Assembly (NCBI GenBank): GCA_013368315.1 | Contig: JAACJM010000124.1 | Coordinates: forward strand, 62,001-126,000 | DNA: 64,000 nt | Direction of reading: 5' to 3' | Source: Tetrapyrgos nigripes | Lineage: Eukaryota; Basidiomycota; Agaricomycetes; Agaricales; Campanellaceae | Shown: piece after piece, positions 12,219 to 22,969 of the stretch | How positions within the stretch are numbered: position 1 is the stretch's first letter | How the letters are laid out: each line of letters starts with the position of its first letter | Translations under genes and position numbers: made by a program | The notes under the pieces: model-generated | What the model was told of the DNA's origin: nothing | Database searches by the model: none | What the model saw: the letters and a program-made list of their open reading frames with translations, nothing else

Positions 12219-12781
12219 GGTCAGGAGCGGTTCTGGGGAACTCCCACTTCTGCACCTTTCGTCTTCTTATTCACTCCCATACGGCCGCCACCACTCCATG
12301 TTCTGTGGAACTATTCGCTCTCAAAATAGACCTGGAAAATGTGCCTTCACTCAATCGACTGCAACCGCATCGAGCTTCTCCCCCATACAATATGGAACAT
12401 GATCAAGGATAACTGGATCCGTTGTGAGGCACATCAGGTTTGGGTTTACGGTTTGATTCAAGATGAGAACAGAAACGGTACCTACCAATCTAGAAGGGTA
12501 ATGATTTTTTGTTCACGTAAATCTGAAACTGGACCCGAAGTGAGGTAAATACGCTGCAGAGCGTATCATACGTACCCGAGTGGATCAGGATCGCGTGCCT
12601 CAAGTATTTCGACTCTCATGACCTCTCCCGGCCGTTGCAATCGCAAACTCAACCTGCGAGCTTTCGGATCCGAGAAAGCCAGAAATAGTTGAGGAAAGGT
12701 TGAAAGTAAGTAGGTCAAAACGAGGAGCTGCGAACATGAAATCATTTTTGGACGCAGACCAAGAATAGAGAGAGATTCAAG
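12219..12781. other. Intergenic region between two minus-strand genes
   Basis: Promoter side of the seven-helix gene and 3' side of the SDR-like gene. Plus-strand open frames here are short and unconvincing. Nothing else was recognised. Confidence 0.4.
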
Positions 12782-13605
12782 TTACAACTCATCCCTTCCA
12801 ACCAAAAGTTCCCTCATTCTAGAATTCGAAAACACTCTCTCCCCTTCGTCTCCAGCCGCCTTATCCCATTTCCCTTTCGCCGCCTCTAATGCAAACCGAC
12901 TTAACTCCCCCACAGGTATATACCTCCCAGGAATGAAAGTTGCAAAGACCGGTTTCAAAGGGGTCAATAGCACTCGTTCAAACGTTGATCGCGTATTCTG
13001 CCATATCTTGGGGTCCTCAGGGAAGAAAGCTCCAGGACGAAGCGCGTACGAAAGGATCCTTGAAGACTCGGGTATCTCATCAAGGAGATATTTCTCCGTC
13101 CGACCTTTAACCCTCCCGAACATCCTAGACGTCTGTTCCGTCTGATCGGCACCATTGCCTGAAACGAACACAAATCTAAACGGATCCGTTCCTTCTCGAG
13201 TTTTATCTACTTCGCCTTGATTTAGGGCCTCAATCATCTTGACGACATAATCATACGTGATTTTTGTGTACTCTGCTTCAGTTTTCCCGGCGGATGTAGA
13301 ACCGAGTGCCCATATGCATGCGTCATGTGAAGCGAATTGAGGTGGGAGATCAGGAGAGTAGGAGGTGAAGTCGTTTACGACGATGGTGGTAGTCTTGTTG
13401 TTTTCGGGAATAGTGGATGTCAGCCAGTCCGGCAGAGTACGACGAGAGAGGACGGTTATAGAGGAAATGGAAGGGTCCGAGACCGCGTCTTTGAGGATTT
13501 GGCTTCCAGCTACGTAGTATGAATAAAATTGAATGAAGAAAGGCATGATGTAGAGGAACAGAAGAACTTACCAGCGCCAGTTGCTCCTGCTAAGAGTAAT
13601 CTCAT
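12782..13605 (-). CDS. NAD(P)-binding Rossmann-fold protein, TIP30/HTATIP2-like atypical SDR
   Basis: Predicted NAD(P)-binding protein of the atypical short-chain dehydrogenase group that includes TIP30 and yeast Fmp52. Exon 1 (13572-13605) encodes MRLLLAGATGA. A 62-bp GT-AG intron (13510-13571) joins it to exon 2 and completes the glycine-rich dinucleotide motif GATGAAG. Then come a beta-strand SSITVLSRR and an Asp/Asn-rich segment ending NDFTSY. The segment ACIWALGSTSAGK replaces the usual catalytic-region start, followed by YTKITYDYVVKM (a YxxxK-like helix), FVFVSGNGAD and SYALRPGAFFP. About 253 residues, a normal length, ending LVGRDEL. No frame damage was seen. Family members are linked to mitochondrial or nuclear-import roles; none can be assigned here from sequence. 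Confidence 0.85.
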
Positions 13606-14081
13606 TGCTGACTGGTGAAGAGCCGTCAGACTCAGAGTAGATTAGAGTGAAGGATGATGGGTAAAAGCAGTCCGGGGTCGTCCTTCCATATATACTTGTT
13701 GCAAGTGCGGCCGCACAACCCAATCCCGATCCTGTTCACCGATAGAACTGGTAATTGCTAGATCATCAATGCTGGGATCGCGCTCGTCATGGCGTTGAAA
13801 AGAAAAGCTCGCTCGACGGCTATACGGTTGAGACACAGTTATGACCGAATTACTAAATCAGTACGCATATACAATTTTATGCAAGGTAACCAAAAAGGTT
13901 GGAAGGGAAAGGAAGAGGGCCCAGAACACGGAGAGAAAGCCAAAGGGCGCCCAGTAACGCACAAGTACGGTACAAGTTTTTGAGAAGGCAACTTTTGCAA
14001 CCTGTATGCCAACCCTGAGGACATCACACCCAAACTTCGACATAACTTGGGGACCACCCAATTCCACCAAGGGTCACAACA
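13606..14081. other. Intergenic, between SDR-like and Tra2-like genes
   Basis: Contains the promoter of the SDR-like gene and the 3' UTR of the SR-protein gene. Short open frames on both strands look incidental. The stretch at 13860-13990 is purine-rich. Nothing more is supported. Confidence 0.4.
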
Positions 14082-15953
14082 TCAATACCTCCTGCCCCTA
14101 TCATAATCCCAGTCTCTACCACCACCTCTATCATCCCTGTATCGGTCGCGGTCCCATCTATCATCTCTATCTCCTCTACCTCTGTCGTCTCTGTAACCAC
14201 CTCCGCCCCTTCCTCGGCGGTCACGGTCATCATCGTAACGAGAAGACCGTCCACCCCGTCTGTCTCTGTCGCGGTCGTCGTAGTCCCGGGAGTACCGAGG
14301 GTCGTAGGGTCTGGGGTCATAGCGGCGTTCTCCTGGACCTGGGAGTGGGCATGTCAATATAAATACGGAATAGGCACAAAAGAAAGCATTTGAAAAGAAT
14401 GGGCAGGAGAAGTTGTTGTTAAAAATGACAATGAGGGGAATGAAGGAAGGTAGATATGGAAAGGGGTGTGCGTCGGTGACAACGGGTAAAAGCCAGAGAG
14501 ATGAGGGAATATGTAGAGATGAACTCACCGTTACGAGGCTTTCCTGGGCCCTGATATCTTCCGGGGGTAGGGGTTCTTGCTCTGCCTCGACGGGCCTATG
14601 GAGAGGAAGGAAAGAAAGGGCAGAGTAATTAGTCAGGTTAGCAGAAGGAATAAAAGGAATGAAATTTGGAACATTGAGACGAGCTGGAGGAAATCTGTGG
14701 GTAAACGCGCGCCGAGAGGACGGTGGGAAGAGAATAATATGGGACGATGGACGTATAATATACGATATATGATCGTCAAAGGACAAGGCACGCATAGAAG
14801 GAAAAACACGGAGTGTGTGTGTGTGAAGGGTGTATGTCGGCTTGAGATGCAGTAAAACAGTAAAACAAAAAGAAGACAAAGACAAAGACAAAGAAGGACG
14901 AAAACACAAAGGGGACAACAAGTAGAAGAAGGAAAAAAGCTGAGTGTATGCGACTGAAGGTGTATTCGTTGGCTTGAGAAGAAGTACCACAAGAAGCAAA
15001 AACGAGGACGAAGAACGATAAGAATATTGTGAAAGAAGATAACGTACCTTGGCTACAATGATAGTCTTCCCCATCAAGTCCGTCCCATTGAGGGCGGCAA
15101 CGGCAGCATCAGCCTCTTCAGAAGACTCCATAGTCACAAAGCCAAAAAGACGCGACTCCCGCGTGTGTGGGTCATAGACAACAGAGGCTTTTGCTACCTG
15201 AGAGGGTGGTGGCGGTAAGCGTAGTGATAGGGTACAGGGAAAGGAGACAACCATACCCTGCCAATTTTCGCAAACGCTGACTCAAGGTCACGGCTGTCCA
15301 CTTTGTAGCTTAGACCGGAGACGTGAAGGTTGTTCCCGGGGTTGTTTGATTCCTCGCTGCGACTGAAAGAGGTTGTAGTCAGTATGGGAGATCCAGCAAG
15401 AAGGAAGGGGAAAATATCGAGTTGGAGAAACTCACCCTCTATCACGTGGACTCCTACTCCTACTCGACCGTCTTGCCGGCCCATCGTAAGCTCCTCCTCT
15501 ACTTCCATGGGGGTCATCATGACCAGCGGTACCACCAGATGCGAGGGCGTCAGTGGGAATACTGATACCAGCATTGCCGCTGTCTTGCCAGGCTGAGAGG
15601 AGAGGAGAGGCGGTAAGGGTGATATTTTAGACAAGAAAAAGTCGGAATGAAGGTCGCAGAAGGCGTAGCGTAGGCTATGGTGCAGACGGGATGGGTGGAA
15701 TGTCGAAAAAATTCGTGAAAAAAACAGTGTAGGAGCGTCTCGAGAAACACTGGTACATCACGGTTGTCGTCCAACAGCAAAAAAGAGAGAAAGATACTGA
15801 AAAGACATTGAAAGCCGTCTGTGTCGACAGAAACCGACAAGTGTATGCTGGCCTTCAGCCAAGTCGCTGGCGGTGACAAGTTGAAAATACATAGCCGAGA
15901 GCCCAGGATGCTGGTGCCGTGGTCGATGATGCTGAGGACGTACCGTTGTCCAT
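14082..15953 (-). CDS. Tra2-like SR protein with one RNA-recognition motif
   Basis: Nuclear splicing regulator of the Transformer-2/SR type. Six exons by eye. Exon 1 is only 10 nt (15944-15953, MDN plus one base); exon 2 starts at 15592 with WQDSGNAGISIP and ends in an Arg/Ser-rich stretch (RRSSRSRSPRDR). The RRM runs from NNLHVSGLSYKVD (RNP2) through LFGFVTMESSEEAD (RNP1-like) to GKTIIVAK. A Tra2-type linker ARRGRARTPTPGRYQGPGKP follows, then a C-terminal domain of Asp/Arg/Tyr/Gly repeats (RDRRGRGGGGYRDD) ending DYDRGRRY at 14082. Phase is kept at every junction. Introns 1 and 4 are long for this window (351 and about 450 bp), which may allow regulated splicing. It is divergent from histone H4, 233 bp away. 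Confidence 0.93.
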
Positions 15954-16186
15954 CGCTGAGAGCGTACTCGTTGTCGTCGTCGTCGTCGTCGTCGTCGCTG
16001 CTGCCGTGCGTGGTAGTAGCGAGACAAGCTTGTGTCGGAGTCTGGACCTAACAAATGCGCGTGATCGTGAGACCAAACGTGATCAGACGCGCCTACTTCG
16101 GTCACAGTAACGTGTAACGTTGATTGCCTCTTTAACCGCAACCACCACCATCAAGAACCTCCTCGAAACCTACCCTCAACTAAACA
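15954..16186. promoter_or_regulatory. Bidirectional promoter of Tra2-like and histone H4 genes, with (GTC)n tract
   Basis: The two start codons face away from each other across 233 bp, so this segment must hold both promoters. A (GTC/GAC)n microsatellite of about eight units lies at about 15971-15996, in the likely 5' leader of the Tra2-like gene. I could not pick out a convincing TATA box or histone-specific element. Confidence 0.6.
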
Positions 16187-16660
<474 letters not shown>

Positions 16661-17220
16661 GGAGCGGGTAAGTCAGCCGGGGATTGACCCACCGTCTCTA
16701 TCACTGACATGATCCAACAGTACATGTCTAATCTTTCTATCTTGTGTCTTGTATCATGATCTGTAAATGTATTCCTATAACCCTAATCTACGATAGCAAT
16801 ATACACTACAGTTGTGGGCTTCTTTACCAATATGGATACATTGTGCACGGAACGAAGTGACTCTACCAGGCCGAGGGCAAGTTGCCGACTCGGAATACCT
16901 TGCCGTCCACCCCACTGATGCCTGGTTAAGGGAAGGGGCGGACAGTGGGCTCTCTCAAAAGGCATACTCTCCAATAAGGCATACGTTTTTGCGGGAGCAG
17001 AGGAGTATGCCTCAATTAAGAGTGCAATCTCTGACTGTCTTCGCACCCCTGCACCTTGTTCTGATGTAACAGAAGCTGATCATTTGTTGACACTATAGCT
17101 CTCGAATTTATACGTTGAGCCTTACCCCATCTATTCCCTCTCGTTTCTAACCCAACGCGCTTCCAAGACTAACATCCTTACCTGCACTCTTCGTCCTGCT
17201 TCCACTACTTTGGCTCGCAC
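16661..17220. other. Intergenic, 3' of H4
   Basis: Holds the H4 3' end and the promoter of the next gene. No divergent or convergent H3 gene is present, although fungal H3 and H4 are often paired. No other feature was recognised. Confidence 0.45.
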
Positions 17221-17786
17221 ATGGATCACACTACAGTCTGGATGATGGTAGATGACACTGATAATCGTATCGAATATTCAAGGGGGAGATGGAACGTGAC
17301 CGCTATAAACGACGTATTGCTGTTGGATGGGCCGGTCGACCAGACCAGTGGAGTCCTCTTTGGTCAAACCCTCCATCTTGGTGGCACCAACGGGACGACG
17401 ATGAAGTTTCGTTTTAATGGCAAGTACTACTAGTACTGTCTCATTTTTGGTATCTAGAATAAATGCCTTGTTAATTAGGCACCTCACAAGCAGTCATCTA
17501 CGGGACCATATTTTCAATCCTGAATAGTGTTGCCCATAGCTTGTATGGGAACACACGCCTTCTAGATGGAAAGGCAGTGGGGGGAGTGGTTGGTGAATAT
17601 GACGGAGGTCTCGTTTATAATAATGAAGAGCTTTGTAGGGTTGACCCCAACCTTGGTGGGACGGGACCATTATCCTCGAGGGCGCACGAGCTTGTTCTTC
17701 GACTTGATAGTCTATCCCTGAGGATGAGACTCTACGTTGATTATATCATGTATGAACCTCTCCTTGATGCTACCGTCGACGGTTAA
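17221..17786 (+). CDS. Hypothetical protein with a DDTD-type N-terminus; GC-AG intron
   Basis: About 168 residues from two exons, 17221-17419 and 17479-17786. The start MDHTTVWMMVDDTDNRIEYS and the pattern DDTD..I.YS..W resemble the extracellular beta-rich domain common in Agaricomycete membrane proteins of unknown function, where a TM helix usually follows. Here the protein stops after the domain (ATVDG), with no TM segment and no signal peptide, so it is either a truncated paralogue or a stand-alone domain. The reading frame joins (FRFNG to TSQAVIYG) only if the intron begins GCAAGT and ends TTAG, a GC-AG intron. Other residues such as GGVVGEYDGG and ELVLRLDSLSLRMRL match the family pattern only loosely. 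Confidence 0.6.
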
Positions 17787-18142
17787 ATGCTGCAATAGGG
17801 AACGATGCAACCCAATTCCTCGTCTTTTGATTTCTCATCTAATTAGCAGTAATACTCGGCCGCTTCTCCCGTCTCTATTGACCCCACTTCGTCCCTAGCT
17901 ATACATAAGGTGGGTCTCAATCAAAGTCCGCAAGGCAGCCGTGGGTCCAAATCGCCGACACCTGATTTTGCAATCAGATGCAAGTGATATGGTCCAAGGA
18001 CTCTGGCGTCCAAGATATTCCCCACAGCGGAAGAAGCTGAAGCTCCTAGGCTTGGATTAATTAATTATCGGGTACCTATCTAGTAATACAAATCATCCTA
18101 TGGAATCTGGACAAGAATATAAACCCGGCTTGACTTGGCGAA
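17787..18142. other. Intergenic
   Basis: The 3' flank of the hypothetical gene. No feature was recognised. Confidence 0.35.
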
Positions 18143-19479
18143 GACCTAGACCGGGTATCAGAAATCTGCAGACACCCCCTGCAGATACCCTGCAGACACT
18201 CTGATTCTTATCACTACTGACTCATACCTTGTCAAAATCATTGCTCTTGTTAGTTTCTTGTATAGTACACACATTTCTTCTACCTACTATGAATAACAAG
18301 AATGATGGCCATTTGTGCACATACCTAAGTCTCAGACTTGTGACTCTGACACTTTCTGATTTGGAGAGAGGTAGATGATGTCCTAGGTGAATAAGAGTGT
18401 GTCGCAGATCGTCTGAAAGTGGCCGGCCATGAACCATGATGGTGGTAGAGGAACAAAGCAGAAGTTGATGACATGTGGAATAGCGGGCTGCAATTATCTG
18501 TGACTAGGGCATTGTTCTCACTTTAGCTGCTTCCTAGATCCCTGCATAAACTCCCTGGGCTTTGCTAGACAGCCTTAGCTTGCCTGTACTCTCCGCAGAT
18601 ATCACACATTTGCTCAGATACAGTAGAGGGAGCCCGAAAAGTGAGTATGACAACAAGTGTATCACAGGTCTAGCTATGTACACCATACCCTAGAGACGCT
18701 GAAATAATGTTGTTTTGTGCTAAAAATGAAGGCAAAGGTGGGGAAATGAGCGAGCTGCAGCTCTCACAAAATCGAGCCCAAAAACTCGAAAATTAACCAA
18801 AGTGACACGCGCGCGAACTTTTTCGAAAACGGCAATAACTTGGTATTATTTCTACTACAGGGTCATTAACTCCCACAAGCAAGTGTCTGATGTGACTATC
18901 TACCTTTACTTAAGGTGTCTGCAAGGTGTCTGCAGGGTGTCTGCAGGGTGTCTGCATGTGGCTGTGCATGTGCAGACACCCTGCAGACACCCTTCCCAAA
19001 AATTACAATGAGTACAAATTATCTTGAAGTTATTATAATGTATTATCTTGTAGAAACATGCTCAGACATGAGCCAAATACTACCAATTGTTTGATATAAT
19101 AGGATATTCAAAGATCAGTAGTGAAATGCAGGTAGCAAGCATCTCAAAGCATTATGAGACATCTTGAGTGTCCTTGCTTTACAGATTCACATTGATATAC
19201 ACTCATGAGAATGTATAGATACTCTCCTGATATCTTGAATAGAGAAAATCTGTAAGAATGTTTCAGGAAAAATCTGTGGCTGTGCTTATACTCCTTTTTT
19301 GAAGATTTTTACACTCTGTGTACAGCTAATACACAACTTTAAAATCATCCTGTAGGTCACATATATATATGGTACATATAGTCCTATACAGTAATTTACA
19401 GTGCTATGCGAAGGGTGTCTGCAGCCTTGCAGGGTGTCTGCACGGGGTGTCTGCAGATTTACCTATACCGGACCTAGAC
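18143..19479. mobile_element. About 1.34-kb element with iterated GGTGTCTGCA motifs
   Basis: The two ends are imperfect inverted repeats. The left end reads ACCTAGACCGGGTAT then AATCTGCAGACACC. The right end, reverse-complemented, reads GTCTAGGTCCGGTAT then AAATCTGCAGACACC. The decamer GGTGTCTGCA (or its complement) is iterated about three times at each end and about six times as an inverted array in the middle (18913-18993). No transposase is encoded and I found no certain target duplication. The architecture fits a non-autonomous hAT/KDZ-like transposon whose transposase binds the iterated motif; that is inference. Confidence 0.68.
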
Positions 19480-19615
19480 TTCACTCTCTTCACACCCCAC
19501 ACCATCAGTGAAATCGGTAAGTTACTCAGTCCTATTCTTCATCTGAGCCTTCACTTCTAAACATATTGTGAATCTGAATCTGTTACTTTCTTAGCTACCT
19601 ACTTATTACACCGAA

Positions 19616-19852
19616 ATGCAATTTTTCAAGCAATCGACGTCTACTCTGGTATTCATCATCGGGCTTGCTTTGGGGATGCAGTCTCTGCTGGGCTATCAAG
19701 TGAATGCTTCCCCCGTCGCTGATAAGTCTTGCATTAATCTAGATACTCGGCGGCTTTCCTGGTTGACCTACTTGAATCTTGATTTCCAGACCCGGTGGCG
19801 AACAAGGAGTGCGTTTGCATCGGTGATGGATGCACTAACTGTTAATTACTAG
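19616..19852 (+). CDS. Small secreted protein candidate
   Basis: The start MQFFKQSTSTLVFIIGLALG gives a clear signal peptide (basic n-region, hydrophobic core, cleavage plausible after VNA). The mature part is short: SPVADKSC and about 40 more residues. The stop is at 19850-19852 if unspliced, giving 78 residues. In another frame the last 50 bp reads PVANKECVCIGDGCTNC and stops at 19845-19847, a Cys-rich tail resembling the ADKSC stretch upstream. The true model may therefore be spliced (an AG acceptor precedes it at about 19789), but I could not find a donor of the right phase. Small secreted proteins are often effector-like or cell-wall proteins; no function is assigned. Confidence 0.5.
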   Translation: MQFFKQSTSTLVFIIGLALGMQSLLGYQVNASPVADKSCINLDTRRLSWLTYLNLDFQTRWRTRSAFASVMDALTVNY

Positions 19853-20797
19853 TAATTAATTTGGAAAGCTACTACCGTGAACTCGTTGCTTATGATGATC
19901 ATGGTCAAATTAAAACGAAGCGGAAAGAAAAGGGAAGAGGAATATGTATATGCGAAGTTGGTATAAGTCAATAAGGCTGAATGGATAATACACATAAATG
20001 TGCTGAAGAACCGAATGCGATTTCGTAGTCATACCGCATGCGGCACACCTTGACCAACTTATGACTCTCATGGCCCTATTGAAACGTAGACAAATCTCCT
20101 TTACCTTCCCTCAGAGGCATCTTCCTTTTCGCTGACGCAGGAGAACCTCCCACTGCGATTCCATCCCAACCCCCTCCCAACAAGAACATTTTCTCATCGA
20201 TCTGAAGATCCGAGTCCATCTGTCTGACATCTCACCACAATTACTTCTATCTACCAGGCGCGCCCCCACAAGAAAGTCTATGATCAGTACTTCAAGGGAT
20301 AACTTGAAATTGCGAGTTTGCGGTCAGTGGACAGATAACGAAGACTCAGGCAAAGTTTGTTGACATTATAAAGTTGAGCTTGAAGTGTAGACATCAATGA
20401 TATACGAACTTACGAAGCCCGAAGCAACGAGAAGTAGAGTAAGTAAGACTTTGATATAACGAGGAATGTAGGCGAAGAGCGTACACCTAGCTATAGTAGT
20501 GTTCCTACTGCCTTACCCCTTTCGCTAAGTATTCCCAGATAACAGTAGGCATACAACTTGCTTGTGCGTCTACCTCTTGAATATCGTATATGTACCTCCT
20601 ATTAAAGTCGTTGGGGTTTCAGAAGGATCTTTTTAGACTGAGGCTTTGCAACTCCCCCCCATTCCGCATCCCTCCCTACGAGTCTCTAACCCCCATGTCA
20701 ACTCCATCTCCGTCCTCACGTCCTAATTCAGTCACAGCTTCCAGTCGAGGGAACCAGCATTGGGAGACCGTTACTGCCGATCCCAGCCCAGCATTCC
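19853..20797. other. Intergenic
   Basis: Little is supported. The open frame on the plus strand at 20590-20877 overlaps the C-terminus of the minus-strand membrane-protein gene and is taken as incidental. Confidence 0.35.
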
Positions 20798-22284
20798 CTA
20801 TGCATTCGTCCTCGAATCAGCTGGTGTATACGTCGGTGGCGGCTGGTCTGTTAAGCCTCTCGCCCAATCCGAATTGACCTGACCTTCCAACGCCTGGATA
20901 TGAGCCATCATCCTTTCCATAGCCAAGTGCAGTCCCTGTACACCAGCATTCGTTGATTGCTGTAGCTCTCGCATTTGCTGACGGAGATCGTCGGCTTCTT
21001 GCTGAAGATGCATCTGACGAACAGTTGGAGAAGATGTATTTTGGATTGTGGAATGACTGGAATGTGGACGGTTTGGTGGCGATAGCAACGACTCGGAATT
21101 CTGAGGTGCACCAGCAGAGTTGAGTTCCAGAGGTTGGACAAATGATGAGGGTATAGCCTGACTAGCAGGCTCTATTGTAGATTGTTCGTATTTCAAATCA
21201 AAGGGTCTGAAGGATGAGGAGCTATGTCCAGAACTCTCAGGAATGGATGACGATACGTCAGAAGGGTGATATTTGAGATCAAATGGTCGAACACCGATCT
21301 CACTGTGTGGGACGGTTTCCATTGGCGAGGAAGGATTCCCACTTTGCAAAGATCTGTTCTGAGCTTTGCGGCGATATCTGAATAGCAGAAGAAAGACGAC
21401 TGCAGCCATGACCACAATGCCCACAGCTAAGAAAGTTCCAATGACAGCTGCTCTATTTCCGAAGAATCCAGCATCCCTATGAGCGTGCATGAAAACTTTG
21501 TACATTCTATCAACCACGGAATTAATGGACGTACGAGTTTCCCGGTGGTTCTGAATTTGTTGAAATTCCCGTCGTAGTCGCAACTGTCTTTGTTGATTCG
21601 CCCTCAGTGACGGCAAACACATGTGTAGTTACGGCTGGTCCGGTGATCGTGCTGGGGAAATACGCTGTTGCTAAATCATCAAAGTGAGACAATACGCATC
21701 TCCCACCGCCAGATCCTCCTTCCCCTTCCTTCCCCGAGCACCCATATTGACGATAAGACACAATTTCCTGGGTGGCAGTACCGAAAGCGAATTCTGTGTA
21801 CTGGAGCTCGAATCCAGCAGCGGATGCGACTAGTAAGACTGGTGATGTAGGATAAGTTGTAATTGATTGAAGTTGGTTGTCTTTCTCACCTGAAACATCG
21901 TCCGTTCCAGTGACCGATACCTGTGCTAGAGCTGCTCCTTCTTCAAATGTATCGGTGAAAATCACCTCCTTCTGGCTTTGAGCAAGTTGGAATGTGGTCT
22001 CCCCCATCGGCTGCGGTACCGACCGGAGTGAGTGTTGCTCCATCCAATCCTCTGAATCCATTCCCGTATACACCGAACCCCACGTCATCGCCATGTTCAG
22101 CGTACTCGACAACTGTAAGACTCTGGCCACAGGCTATATAGTGAACAAAATACCAAACGAGGGTGTAAACACAAAATCATGGAAGAAAATACAAGAAAAC
22201 GCGCTCACCAGACAATACAACAGTCGCCAGTAGCGTATATAACAAGAGATCTCGAGTAAAAAAGCTAGTTGAGTGTTTGTCCAT
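20798..22284 (-). CDS. Single-pass membrane protein with signal peptide, 5' model uncertain
   Basis: Type I membrane protein layout. A candidate first exon (22209-22284) encodes MDKHSTSFFTRDLLLYTLLA, a signal peptide, followed by a GTGAGC donor. The extracellular part is Thr/Ser/Gly-rich, with PVLLVASAAGFELQYTEFAF, a Cys-containing loop YRQYGCSGK and HFDDLATAYFPSTITG. An intron at about 21470-21528 precedes the TM helix AAVIGTFLAVGIVVMAAVVF and a basic stop-transfer RYRRK. The cytosolic tail of about 190 residues is Ser/Pro-rich, holds two copies of RPFDLKY, then a coiled coil (QMHLQQEADDLRQQMRELQQ) and a Pro-rich end PPPTYTP. The layout is like fungal SKG6-type sensors. The join of exon 1 to the ectodomain frame does not keep phase with the obvious acceptor at about 22136; a further 40-nt intron or a weaker donor would fix it. 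Confidence 0.65.
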
Positions 22285-22700
22285 CTTTCTCAGTCTTCAC
22301 TGGAAGAAAGTCCGGTAGGAATGAGAGAAGGATAATGAGAGGGGAGAGCAGCGGCGGATTGAGTATATCAGTGTGCTACAGCCTTATATGCATCAGGATC
22401 TCATACATTAAAATTTTCATTGGTTTTGATGGTTGTACAATATTTATATTGTACAACGCGCCTCATCTTTTCGCAACCAAAGAACCCCTAAGAACCCCTT
22501 GATCCATCTTCAGATTTTCTCAAGAGACACCGTGTCACTATCAGATTTGTCAGATCTGTATGCTGTTCAATCTGCACAAAAAATACATCCGTCGATATGA
22601 TATATCCCCACCCGTCGATGTAATATATACCTGACCGTCGCAGATATATATGTGTCTGTATGGCAATAATACTGTCCAAAAATTCCAAAGTGGCTTTTTT
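22285..22700. other. Promoter side of the membrane-protein gene; AT-rich
   Basis: No gene. At 22588-22645 there is a loose repeat of CGTCGATATGATATAT, CGTCGATGTAATATAT and CGTCGCAGATATAT. Confidence 0.4.
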
Positions 22701-22969
22701 TTCGCAGGTTGACCCTTTTTCGGCAATTTTTATGGGTTTTCATGCAGGTTGGACTGATTTCCAAAGTTTCTGTCTTTTTCTGCACAGGTCCTCCCTCAAA
22801 ACAAGTGATGAGCTTTTTTTACACAGGTCCTTCATACTTGCTGGAAATTTCACAGGTCTGTTCCTTATGATGGTTATTTTTTGCAGGTTGATTTCCTTCA
22901 AAGTGAGAATTTTTTTGCAAGTCCTGCTCCATTCAAAAATTTACAGGCTCCACATCGTAAATATTCGCA
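22700..22969 (+). repeat. Degenerate array of pyrimidine tract + CAGGT(T/C) units
   Basis: CAGG/CAAG cores follow T-rich tracts at about 22705, 22745, 22785, 22824, 22853, 22884, 22918 and 22944, spaced 26-40 bp. Typical units read TTTTTCGCAGGTTGA, TTTTACACAGGTCC and TTTTTTGCAGGTTGA. The array abuts the composite element starting at 22970 and may be part of a larger mobile unit. Each unit looks like a splice acceptor, but no exon structure is visible. Confidence 0.55.

Noticed and set aside
12933..13522. Antisense frames over the SDR-like gene
   Set aside because: Shadows of a clear Rossmann-fold gene on the minus strand.
18913..18993. GGTGTCTGCA array as a regulatory operator
   Set aside because: The same word is iterated at both inverted ends of a 1.3-kb unit, so it belongs to a mobile element.
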